Origin: JAVJSU01 sp040219275
GTDB taxonomy: Bacteria > Chloroflexota > Anaerolineae > Aggregatilineales > Phototrophicaceae
Reading direction: 5' to 3'
Length of the DNA stretch: 64,000 nucleotides
Assembly (NCBI GenBank): GCA_040219275.1
Contig: JAVJSU010000048.1
Coordinates: 57,462 to 121,461, forward strand
Positions 8,600 through 16,115 of this stretch are shown here, piece by piece. The translations under genes and the position numbers were made by a program. The notes below the pieces were generated by a model. The model ran no database searches. It saw only the letters and a list, made by a program, of their open reading frames with translations, and was not told the DNA's origin. Position 1 is the stretch's first letter. Each line of letters begins with the position of its first letter.

Positions 8600-8956
8600 T
8601 TAATCCCCCGCATCAAACCCGAACGCGAGATCAAGAAATTGCCCGCGCACCCATCCGGTGATGTTGCCTGCACGAACGCGATACCAGTCTTCGAGATCAT
8701 CCGCCGTGACCTGACCCTGACGGGGACCTTCCAGCACATCCACCACCGTTTCTGCGGTCAGGGTATCCACCTGAGTCCCCGTCAGCAGATCATTGATTGA
8801 CCACACGGGAATGTCCTGTAACGTTTGTGCTTCAAACAGCACTGTCTCCACCTGTGACGGATTGTTGCTCCGGTTGATAGCATTGAACGTCAACACAATC
8901 AGGCACAGGAACATCAGCGCCACGAAACCGAGCGCAATTAACGAATATCGCCGCAT
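8600..8956 (-). CDS. Membrane-anchored bacterial SH3-like domain protein
   Basis: The 118-residue protein has an N-terminal signal anchor (MRRYSLIALGFVALMFLCLIV) and a C-terminal domain ending in DWYRVRAGNITGWVRGQFLDL. That W-Y-V-x8-GWV pattern is typical of bacterial SH3 (SH3b) domains, which often bind cell-wall peptides. The middle includes a variable strand region with VDVLEGPRQGQVTADD. Orientation predicts the domain outside the membrane. It is convergent with the peptidase gene. The start has only a weak ribosome binding site. The specific ligand is unknown. Confidence 0.65.
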   Translation of the reverse strand: MRRYSLIALGFVALMFLCLIVLTFNAINRSNNPSQVETVLFEAQTLQDIPVWSINDLLTGTQVDTLTAETVVDVLEGPRQGQVTADDLEDWYRVRAGNITGWVRGQFLDLAFGFDAGD

Positions 8957-9113
8957 AATTATTGCCCATTTCTGATGACTTAACTTTTACACACATAATC
9001 CTACAAAATTTCGGGCGTGCGGTCACGGCTGAAAATACATCATCATGTTTGACTTCAATTCAGTAAAGGCGATATAGTATGTGACACGGACACATAGTTC
9101 AGAAAGGGCTACG

Positions 9114-9590
9114 ATGGGCAAAATTTCGTTACAACCGATCACAAAGGCAAATTGGGAAGATGCCATAAAACTCAAACCAGGCGAGGGGCAGGAGCGTTTC
9201 GTCGCGCCCAATGTTTACTCATTGGCTGAAGCCGCCTACGAAGATGAATACTTCCCGTGCGGGATTTATGCGGATGAGCACATGATCGGCTTTTTGATGT
9301 ATGGCTGTGATAGGAGTCCCAATTATCCGTTATAGGAAGTTTCGCGCTTGATGATTGATGTCAAACATCAGCGCAAAGGCTACGGACGGCAAGCCATGCA
9401 ACTTATTATCGACAAAATCATGACGGAAACGGATGCTGAAGGGTTGATTATCTGTTATGTGCCAGAAAATACCAGCGCCGCCAAACTTTACGCTTCACTT
9501 GGCTTTGTGAATGAGGGGATCACCTATGAAGACGAGATTCTGGTCGTTATGCGCTTTCACGATAAAATAGGGGCATCATCCAACCTTTAA
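9114..9590 (+). pseudogene. GNAT acetyltransferase interrupted by an in-frame amber stop
   Basis: The frame from ATG 9114 encodes MGKISLQPITKANWEDA through PNYPL, then TAG at 9333-9335, then continues in the same frame with EVSRLMIDVKHQRKGYGRQAM and the rest of a GNAT fold to 9590. In the neighbouring paralogue (9611-10087) the aligned residue is tryptophan (RWFISRVMVD...RQGYGRQAM), so a single TGG to TAG change explains the break. Acetyl-CoA binding motif A (QRKGYGRQA) lies after the stop. Unless the stop is read through or the second half is translated from ATG 9351, the gene is dead. Confidence 0.8.
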
Positions 9591-9610
9591 GTGAATTTAT
9601 ATCCTCTGGC

Positions 9611-10087
9611 ATGACTGTGCGCTTAAAACCCATTACCCTGAAGACGATTTTGCCCTGTTTGCGTTTGCGCGTCCAGCGTAATCAGCGCCATCTTATCGCG
9701 CCGATGTATGTCTCCCTTTTACAATCTATCCACCCCAGAGCGTATCCGATGGGCATTTACGCAAACGACGCGCTGGTTGGTTTTTTATTGTACGGTCATT
9801 TCCATTACAATGGGGCGGCGCGCTGGTTCATCTCGCGTGTGATGGTCGATCAGCATCATCAACGGCAGGGGTATGGACGGCAAGCCATGCAATTGGCGAT
9901 TCATCGACTGGTAAGCGAACATCAGGCACGGGAAATCTGGTTGAGCTATTCACCCGATAACGGAGTCGCCATTAAGCTGTGTGATAGTCTCGGCTTTGTG
10001 CCTACCGGCGAAGCAACTCATGGGGAGGTTGTGGTGTGTTTACAGACGACCTCTTTTGCACACATTCAGGAAGGACACACATTATGA
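9611..10087 (+). CDS. GNAT family N-acetyltransferase (BltD-like)
   Basis: The 158-residue protein is a complete GNAT fold. The N-terminal helix pair is followed by LIAPMYVSLLQS, the strand GIYANDALVGFLLYG, then WFISRVMVDQHHQRQGYGRQAMQ holding the acetyl-CoA pyrophosphate-binding loop (QRQGYG, residues about 87-92), and a C-terminal part with NGVAIKLCDSLGFVPTGE. It resembles the spermine/spermidine acetyltransferase BltD group in layout, but the acceptor is not certain. It follows the broken paralogue by 20 bp and its stop overlaps the next ATG (ATGA), indicating coupled translation with the epimerase gene. Confidence 0.8.
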   Translation: MTVRLKPITLKTILPCLRLRVQRNQRHLIAPMYVSLLQSIHPRAYPMGIYANDALVGFLLYGHFHYNGAARWFISRVMVDQHHQRQGYGRQAMQLAIHRLVSEHQAREIWLSYSPDNGVAIKLCDSLGFVPTGEATHGEVVVCLQTTSFAHIQEGHTL

Positions 10088-10875
10088 AAGCACTCATTAC
10101 CGGCGCAAGTGGCGCGGTTGGCACAGGACTCCTCAAAGTATTGAAAGGCGCGGGCATCAAAACCGCCGTCTGGAATCGTAAAAAAGTCCCGATTGATGAT
10201 TATTGGGCGATGGAAGCCTTCATTAAGAAGACCAAGCCGGATGTACTGTTTCATCTGGCGACAGCATCGCAACCCACCGGACGCGATAACGAATCGTGGC
10301 TGGTCAATTATGAGTGGACGAGTGAACTGGCATGGATCACGCGCCAACTCGGTATTCGCTTCGTGTTTACGAGTAGTGTGATGGTCTTTAGCGACGACGC
10401 ACCCGGTCCCTTCACACTGGAATCCGTGCCGGATGCCAGAGAGGGTTACGGCTATGAAAAATATCAGGCGGAACAACGCGCACTCTACCAAAATCCTGAC
10501 GCGATTATTGCGCGGCTCGGCTGGCAAATTGGCGATTCTGCCGGATCGAATAACATGGTGGACAATTTAACACGCCAGATGGACGAGCAAGGGGTGATCC
10601 ACGCCAGCAGAAAGTGGTTACCGGCATGTTCCTTCATTAACGATACGGCAACCGCGCTGATGGCACTCTCCGAGCTTGAAGGCGGGGTGTATCTTGTGAA
10701 TGCCAACACCAGCTGGACATTTTACGATATCGTTAGCGCCTTGAATGTGTTACATGGTAATCACTGGCACGTAGAACCCAACGATGATTTCGTCTACGAT
10801 CAGCGCATGATTGATACCCGCGTCCCCATTCCACCGCTGGATCATCGCTTGCCCGCTTTGCCCTTTCATCTGTAG
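10084..10875 (+). CDS. NAD(P)-dependent epimerase/reductase, extended SDR
   Basis: The 263-residue protein has the N-terminal dinucleotide-binding motif GASGAVG (residues 7-13), an aspartate/asparagine-poor second strand ending at NRKKV, FTSSVMVF around residue 101 supplying the catalytic serine, and YGYEK supplying the Tyr-x3-Lys pair. Layout and length are close to dTDP-4-dehydrorhamnose reductase (RmlD)-type enzymes, which act on nucleotide sugars. The ATG at 10084 has AGGAAGG upstream and begins at the Rossmann strand; a longer frame from 10036 is rejected. It is translationally coupled to the GNAT gene. A 9-bp hairpin (ATAACCATA/TATGGTTAT) lies after the stop. Confidence 0.78.
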   Translation: MKALITGASGAVGTGLLKVLKGAGIKTAVWNRKKVPIDDYWAMEAFIKKTKPDVLFHLATASQPTGRDNESWLVNYEWTSELAWITRQLGIRFVFTSSVMVFSDDAPGPFTLESVPDAREGYGYEKYQAEQRALYQNPDAIIARLGWQIGDSAGSNNMVDNLTRQMDEQGVIHASRKWLPACSFINDTATALMALSELEGGVYLVNANTSWTFYDIVSALNVLHGNHWHVEPNDDFVYDQRMIDTRVPIPPLDHRLPALPFHL

Positions 10876-10955
10876 AATAACCATAGTAAACAAAAAACTC
10901 AGGCGTGCCATCTTTTATGGTTATCGTTATGGCTAAGGAAGGCTAGGTTACATAA

Positions 10956-12449
10956 ATGACGACTCAATCAGCAAAATTTACCAGACGTTGGTTTTACGCA
11001 TTGACGATCATCGGATTATTCAGTGTCGCGCTGATGATGCAATTAAGCATCGTTCACGCGAATGTTCCAGAATTTGACCAGAAAGATACACCCGTCCCGC
11101 CCACGCCGGTAAGTTCCGGTTTCAGTAGCGCAGAAGAAGCCTATGATCTGGGGCTGGAACAATATTATGACGAAGCCTATGAAGACGCGATAGCCTCCTT
11201 CACGATGGCGCTGGAATTCGATGCGGATTATGCGGACGCGTACTACATGCGCGGATTATCGCATTCCTATCTGGGCAACGATGTAGAAGCGGTGGTCAAT
11301 TATGCCAGCGCGATTGAAAATGACTATGAAAATTTGAATTGGGCGTATTATGCCCGCGCACTCGTCTACTATAACCTCGGCGAATACCAGCAAGCGATCA
11401 ACGATTACACCCAATCCATCGAAATTGATCCCGATTACGCCAGCGCCTATTACAATCGTGCGCTGACCTATTATCAGATGGGCGATTATGAGACGGCGAT
11501 CAACGATTATTCCGAGTCGATTGAGCTTGATCCTGAGTATGTATTTGCCTATTTCAATCGTGGCTTAGCCTATGACCAACTTGGCGAGCGAGAGTCCGCA
11601 ATTGTCGATTATGGTGAAGTGCTCCGCCTTGATCCCGCGTATATACGTGCCTATACGCGACGCGGTCTAGCCTATTATGACCTCGGTGAGTATGAATTGG
11701 CTTTAGCGGATTATGACGAAGCCCTCGCGCTTGACCCCAATCAGGATTTTGTGTATACCAATCGCGGACTCGCCTATTATTATCTCGGCGAGTATGGACG
11801 CGCTCTTGAAGAATACAACATCGCTATAGAGACCAATCCTGACGGCTATGAATTGTGGATTCCGTATACCAATCGCGGGCTAGTCTATTATGAACTTGAG
11901 GATTTCAATTCTGCAATTGAGGACTACGAAACCGCGCTCGAATATAATCCCGACTATGCGGTGGCGTGGAATAACCTCGGTCTGGTGTACTATGAACGTG
12001 CCGACTATGAAGCCTCCATTGAGCAGTACACACAGGCAATCCAGAGTAATCCCAACTATGATCTTGCCTATCGCAATCGTGGCTTGAGCTATGAACAACT
12101 GGGCAATTTAGAGGATGCTGAAGCCGATTATTTAGCCGCCGTCACGCTTGATCCAACTTACCTCAACGCGTGGATTGATCTGGGCAATGTACAGGTTGAT
12201 CTCGGATTTTATGCCGAGGCGGTCATCAGTTACACGTCTGCATCGGAAGTTGATCCTGAGTATGCGGATAGCTTCTGGGGATTGGGCAACGCCTACTATG
12301 AACAGGGCGTATACGATACCGCGCTGGAAAATTATGAGATTTACGTGACTCTCGCGGGTGATGATGCCGCCTCGTTCGTGCTGGAGCGCATCGCCGAACT
12401 GGAAAGCGGTGAGATCAACACGAACATTACGCCTGTGGCACCGAAATAA
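10956..12449 (+). CDS. Exported or membrane-anchored TPR-repeat protein
   Basis: The 497-residue protein has an N-terminal hydrophobic segment (WFYALTIIGLFSVALMMQLSI) followed by a short proline-rich linker and about eleven consecutive 34-residue tetratricopeptide repeats from residue 60 to about 480. Most repeats share A-Y-NRGL-Y-LGEYE-AI-DY--AIE-DP. Such solenoids bind partner proteins. The repeats are extremely tyrosine- and aspartate/glutamate-rich, giving an acidic surface. The C-terminus (ITPVAPK) is outside the repeats. It has its own upstream region of 80 bp and no operon partner. The binding partner is unknown. Confidence 0.88.
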   Translation: MTTQSAKFTRRWFYALTIIGLFSVALMMQLSIVHANVPEFDQKDTPVPPTPVSSGFSSAEEAYDLGLEQYYDEAYEDAIASFTMALEFDADYADAYYMRGLSHSYLGNDVEAVVNYASAIENDYENLNWAYYARALVYYNLGEYQQAINDYTQSIEIDPDYASAYYNRALTYYQMGDYETAINDYSESIELDPEYVFAYFNRGLAYDQLGERESAIVDYGEVLRLDPAYIRAYTRRGLAYYDLGEYELALADYDEALALDPNQDFVYTNRGLAYYYLGEYGRALEEYNIAIETNPDGYELWIPYTNRGLVYYELEDFNSAIEDYETALEYNPDYAVAWNNLGLVYYERADYEASIEQYTQAIQSNPNYDLAYRNRGLSYEQLGNLEDAEADYLAAVTLDPTYLNAWIDLGNVQVDLGFYAEAVISYTSASEVDPEYADSFWGLGNAYYEQGVYDTALENYEIYVTLAGDDAASFVLERIAELESGEINTNITPVAPK

Positions 12450-12489
12450 AGGGCGTAAATGATTGAAGTGATTAAGTAGGGGCGACCTG

Positions 12490-12574
12490 CTCAGTTGCAA
12501 GGTTATAAAGTAGCTCGACAAAACCGCATTGGGCTTAAACCCCCAATACTAGAATGATTTTTGAAACCCCACTG
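12490..12574 (+). repeat. Dispersed hairpin repeat family A, degenerate 5' half
   Basis: CTCAGTTGCAA, then CATTGGGCTTAAACCCCCAA and AACCCCACT correspond in order to the first half of the full copy at 28493-28669. The right half (CCTGCTTCAGCAGG and CCAATGG/CCATTGG modules) is missing. The flanking GGGCGACCAAGCTGGTCGCCC near 12611 is a separate 9-bp-stem palindrome. Confidence 0.65.
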
Positions 12575-12655
12575 TTGACGTTTGAATATTTAATTCGATA
12601 ACACTGAGGCGGGCGACCAAGCTGGTCGCCCTCTTCACCCAACAACCACAACCAT

Positions 12656-12692
12656 AAACACGCGATTCTCGCCATGAGAATCGCGTGTTTTT
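12656..12692 (+). terminator. Strong rho-independent terminator
   Basis: A perfect 15-bp stem (12656-12670 with 12676-12690) closes a GCCAT loop and is followed by a T run. It ends transcription from the TPR gene about 200 bp after its stop and insulates the ATPase gene. Confidence 0.85.
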
Positions 12693-12750
12693 CGTTTCTA
12701 ATAAACTACTTATAATTCTGGTTTATTTTATACCAACCCTACGTTGCACA

Positions 12751-12803
12751 TTGAATTAACCTATGTTAAAATATAAACATTTAGTTTGATAAAAGTATTT
12801 ATC
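12751..12803 (+). promoter_or_regulatory. Promoter with two overlapping dyads before the metal ATPase
   Basis: TTGAAT (12751-12756) and TATAAA (12772-12777) give a promoter with a short 15-bp spacer. ATGTT-N8-AACAT (12763-12780) overlaps the -10 and GATAAA-AGTA-TTTATC (12788-12803) follows it. A short spacer plus a dyad across the -10 is typical of metal-responsive control, and the second dyad is AT-rich like Fur/PerR sites. The identity of the regulator is inference. AAAGG nine bases before the ATG is the ribosome binding site. Confidence 0.45.
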
Positions 12804-12819
12804 GGAAAGGTGAAACCTC

Positions 12820-14832
12820 ATGGCAACACAGGTTCAATCTGTGGAGCATCACGAACAAGTCTCAGATGAAAATTCCCCTGTCTGGCTGAGTCAGGATTGG
12901 CTGGAGCCACGCTTTGTCGTCATCACCGGACTGGCACTTGTTGGCAGTTTCGTCGCCGGACGTTTGGATGCACCCGCATGGGTAGACGCGATTTTCGGTA
13001 TCATCGCCTTCGCAACCGGTGGCGTTTTCGGTGCTAAAACCGCGTTGGAAAGCCTCTTTGGTGAACGCAAACTTGATGTCGATATGCTGATGATTCTGGC
13101 GGCGTTGGGCGCGGCGAGCATCGGTCAGTGGCACGAAGGTGCGATTTTGCTATTTCTATTTTCACTCAGCAACGTCTTACAGGATTACGCCATCGGACGT
13201 AGCCGGAGCGCCATTAAGAGCCTGTTCAAGCTCTATCCTGAAGATGCAAAAGTTAAACGGGGCGATACGGTGGTGGTCGTCGGCATTGACGAGATTCAAA
13301 TCGGCGATACCATCTTCATCGAACCGGGCGAACGCATTCCGGTAGATGGCAAGATCATCGGCGGACGCTCAAGCGTCGATCAATCACCGATCACGGGCGA
13401 ATCGATGCCGGTGGAGAAAGCGATTGGCGATAAAGTTTTCGCCGGAACGCTCAATAAGCAGGGTGTGCTGGACGTAGAAGCTACGCAAGCCGCCGCTAAC
13501 ACGACACTTTCACGGATCATCAAACTCGTCGAGGAAGCACAGGACGCGAAAGCCCCGACGGAACGCTTCCTTGATACCTTCGAGCAATATTATGCCGGTT
13601 TGATTATCGGCGTGATCGCGCTGGTGATCGTCATTCCGCCGCTCTTTTTCGGCGCGGATTTTCAGACCAATTTTTACCGTGCGATGGTCTTGATGACGGT
13701 TGCCTCGCCCTGTGCGCTGGTGATTAGTGTGCCTGCGTCGTTCATCTCGGCGATTGCCGCAAGTGCGCGACAGGGTGTGCTGTTCAAAGGCGGCGCATAT
13801 CTGGAAGGCTTGGCGACCATTAAAGCCATCACCTTTGATAAAACCGGCACACTGACCGCCGGAGAACCGCAAGTCACGGAGGTTGTTTCCTGTTGTGAAC
13901 TGTGCGAGGACGATCTGCTCAAAATCGCCGCGTCAGTGGAATCCCGCTCGGAGCATCCACTCGCGCAAGCCATCGTCAACGAAGCCGAAAAACGCGGAAT
14001 CACGCTCCAACCCGTCGACGAATTCGATGCCATCCCCGGCAAGGGCATTACCGCGCTGGTCGATGGGCGTAACGTCCGTCTGGGGAGTATCGCCTATCTG
14101 ACGGCAGAAAATCCGCTCCCGCCGCATCTGCGCGAAAATTATGATGCGCTGGAAGCCGAGGGTAAAACGGTCATTGGCGTGGTGCGCGATGGACAATGTG
14201 ACGGCTGTGGCGCGTGTACGAGTGGCAAAGACGGGCTGGATTGGATGGGCATTATCGCAATGGCGGATCAAGTCCGTCCTGAGTCGGCGCGAGTCGTTAA
14301 AGATTTGCAGACGCTCGGCATTGAGGTCGTCATGCTCACCGGAGACAATAAGCGTGTGGCGGAAAATATCGCCCATTCTGTCGGCATTACGCGGGTCTAT
14401 TCAGAGCTTCTGCCGGAAGACAAAGTGACCGTCGTCAAGCAGATCATGGCGGAAGTCGGTCCGACGGCGCATGTTGGTGATGGGGTGAATGATGCGCCTG
14501 CGCTGGCAATAGCCACAATTGGCATTGCGATGGGCGCGGCAGGGACGGATGTGGCGCTAGAAACCGCTGACTTGGTGTTGATGGGCGACAAGCTCGAACT
14601 CATCGAGAAAGCCATCTATCTGAGCAAAAAAGCACGGCGCGTCGTCTGGCAGAATATCACGTTTTCGCTGGCGGTGATCGTCATGCTGGTCATGAGCGCG
14701 TTGTTTATCAACCTACCGCTCCCGCTCGGTGTGCTCGGTCACGAAGGCAGTACGGTGATCGTCGTACTCAACGGCTTGATTTCCCTTCTGCTCCTGCCGG
14801 AATTACAACGTCGCCGGAGTGAGGCGATTTAA
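12820..14832 (+). CDS. P1B-4 type heavy-metal-transporting P-type ATPase
   Basis: This 670-residue inner-membrane pump exports a transition metal (cobalt, zinc or ferrous iron in characterised P1B-4 members) at the cost of ATP. It has the actuator TGES at 192-195, membrane motif SPC at 296-298 (not CPC), phosphorylation site DKTGT at 340-344, the HP pair near 379, TGDN at 507-510, GDGVNDAP at 553-560 and HEGST at 641-645 in the last helix. SPC plus HEGxT defines the P1B-4 group. It has no N-terminal metal-binding domain. Instead the nucleotide-binding region carries extra cysteines, CCELC (358-362) and CDGCGAC (460-466). It is monocistronic with a terminator after it. Confidence 0.9.
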   Translation: MATQVQSVEHHEQVSDENSPVWLSQDWLEPRFVVITGLALVGSFVAGRLDAPAWVDAIFGIIAFATGGVFGAKTALESLFGERKLDVDMLMILAALGAASIGQWHEGAILLFLFSLSNVLQDYAIGRSRSAIKSLFKLYPEDAKVKRGDTVVVVGIDEIQIGDTIFIEPGERIPVDGKIIGGRSSVDQSPITGESMPVEKAIGDKVFAGTLNKQGVLDVEATQAAANTTLSRIIKLVEEAQDAKAPTERFLDTFEQYYAGLIIGVIALVIVIPPLFFGADFQTNFYRAMVLMTVASPCALVISVPASFISAIAASARQGVLFKGGAYLEGLATIKAITFDKTGTLTAGEPQVTEVVSCCELCEDDLLKIAASVESRSEHPLAQAIVNEAEKRGITLQPVDEFDAIPGKGITALVDGRNVRLGSIAYLTAENPLPPHLRENYDALEAEGKTVIGVVRDGQCDGCGACTSGKDGLDWMGIIAMADQVRPESARVVKDLQTLGIEVVMLTGDNKRVAENIAHSVGITRVYSELLPEDKVTVVKQIMAEVGPTAHVGDGVNDAPALAIATIGIAMGAAGTDVALETADLVLMGDKLELIEKAIYLSKKARRVVWQNITFSLAVIVMLVMSALFINLPLPLGVLGHEGSTVIVVLNGLISLLLLPELQRRRSEAI

Positions 14833-14843
14833 CGCGTACTACA

Positions 14844-14888
14844 GGCGGGTTGGATGTCTCATATTGATGTCCTTCCCGCCGGATTTTT
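14844..14888 (+). terminator. Rho-independent terminator after the ATPase gene
   Basis: GGCGGG (14844-14849) pairs with CCCGCC (14875-14880), with GGA/TCC pairing inside, followed by GGATTTTT. It lies 12 bp after the stop codon. Confidence 0.65.
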
Positions 14889-14994
14889 AACTTATCACAC
14901 CCCACATAACCCCTTTGCCATCGCATTGGGTACAATATCCCCGATTCAGGTGTTTATTGTAAATTTCAATTACTTTCAGTGAAAAGTCGACCTT

Positions 14995-15663
14995 ATGACA
15001 CGTAGTTATCATCAGTATTGCCCGATTGCCTACTCGCTTGATCTTGTTGGAGATCGCTGGACGATACTCGTCGTCCGTGAATTGATATACGGTCCACGCC
15101 GCTACACCGATATTCAACGTGGCTTGCCGAAAATGGCGAGTAATTTGCTCTCTCGCCGCCTCACCGGGCTAGAAGAAAGCGGACTCCTGCACACGCGTCA
15201 TCTGCCACCGCCCGCCGCCATCACCGTTTACGAATTGACGGATTATGGGCGCACCTTGAAGATTTTGATTGATGCCCACACGCGCTGGGGTTTGCATTTG
15301 ATGATACAGAATCAGTCATTATTCGCGGAGGATTTTCTGGGGATTATGCCCTTGCTGAACGCGCTCAATGTGCTATTTGACGCGGAAGCAGGGCGCGAGG
15401 CAACCCTCACGGCAGAGCTACACATCGGCGATGAGGTCGTGCATTGCGAGATTGCGAACGGCAAAATTCACATCGCACAGGGCGCGGCGACTCAGCCGGA
15501 TGTGATCGCACAGGCGGAACCGAAAACGGTGCTGATGCTGGCGGTAGGGTCTATAAATTTAACTGAGGCACTCAAAAGCGGGATGATCGCCATTCAACGC
15601 GGCGAAGAAGCAACCCTCAAAACATTTTTCGATCTGTTCCGCTTTCCAGTAGAGGCGGTTTAA
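14995..15663 (+). CDS. HxlR-family transcriptional regulator fused to an SCP2-like domain
   Basis: The 222-residue protein starts with an HxlR winged helix: CPIAYSLDLVGDRWTILVVREL, GPRRYTDIQRGLP, NLLSRRLTGLEESGLL, and a wing with AAITVYELTDYGR (residues 8-85). The C-terminal 110 residues (AELHIGDEVVHCEIANGKIHIAQG through FFDLFRFP) resemble an SCP2 sterol-carrier domain, a hydrophobic-ligand pocket. HxlR proteins usually stop at about 110-130 residues, so this longer form could sense a lipid-like or aromatic ligand directly. The single N-terminal cysteine (residue 8) is where redox-sensing HxlR members place theirs. The target promoter is unknown; the adjacent metal ATPase is one candidate. 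Confidence 0.78.
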   Translation: MTRSYHQYCPIAYSLDLVGDRWTILVVRELIYGPRRYTDIQRGLPKMASNLLSRRLTGLEESGLLHTRHLPPPAAITVYELTDYGRTLKILIDAHTRWGLHLMIQNQSLFAEDFLGIMPLLNALNVLFDAEAGREATLTAELHIGDEVVHCEIANGKIHIAQGAATQPDVIAQAEPKTVLMLAVGSINLTEALKSGMIAIQRGEEATLKTFFDLFRFPVEAV

Positions 15664-15739
15664 TGGTTTAGCCAGGATTTTCCTTTGCGCCTCTGCATGA
15701 TGCTTTTAATGTTTTCACTCATTGCTCAGCACTAAAAAC

Positions 15740-16002
15740 TGAGTCCTTTTGGCGGAGCATTTGGCTCACCCCGCCCCGCCGTTCCATGCTATCCTGAGCA
15801 AACACCAACCCTACGGAGAACTGCTGATTGAGACCTGATAACACGCCTTCTTGCCGCGTAAAAAAGGGGTCGGCGATGGCAGTACATGGCAGAAATGCCA
15901 ATCACTGTGGCAGAACTGCCAACCATAAAGTTGCCGTTTTTCCCCTCAAAAATCCCCAAAATGCCAGACTTTGGCAGAAAAATAATTTGCGAGGAACTGC
16001 CA
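15740..16002 (+). repeat. Dispersed repeat family E, plus copy (about 260 bp)
   Basis: This non-coding block between HxlR and the ABC-F gene begins TGAGTCCTTTTGGCGGAGCA and ends near GGAACTGCCA. A second copy lies in the opposite orientation at 31876-32108, sharing both ends and the inner word TTTTCCCCTCAAAA. The inner half is crowded with short TGGCAG/TGCCA inverted pairs. No open frame or transposase is present, so it is a non-autonomous element or structured region. Confidence 0.65.
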
Positions 16003-16059
16003 TAGAAAGTCAATTGCCGCGTATAAAAAATCCATACGCGGCAACAACGGAAAGAAAAT

Positions 16060-16115
16060 TTTCGCTTTCTTCGCGCCTCTGCGTCTTTGAGACTTTGCGT
16101 TATGCTTTTACCCTA
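16060..16115 (-). repeat. Dispersed repeat family C, copy overlapping the ABC-F stop codon
   Basis: Read on the minus strand, AAAAGCATAACGCAAAG continues with CGCAGAGGCGCGAAG words. The TAA of the ABC-F gene lies inside this repeat, so the repeat supplies the last codons and stop of the gene. Confidence 0.6.

Noticed and set aside
9611..9700. Possible frameshift at the start of the second GNAT gene
   Set aside because: The N-terminal residues still align with the pattern I-T-x4-C-L-x-L-x-V of the broken paralogue, so the frame is intact.
15866..16002. Degenerate CRISPR-like array of TGGCAG units
   Set aside because: Units have irregular spacing, no constant spacer length and no cas genes; they are internal parts of repeat E.
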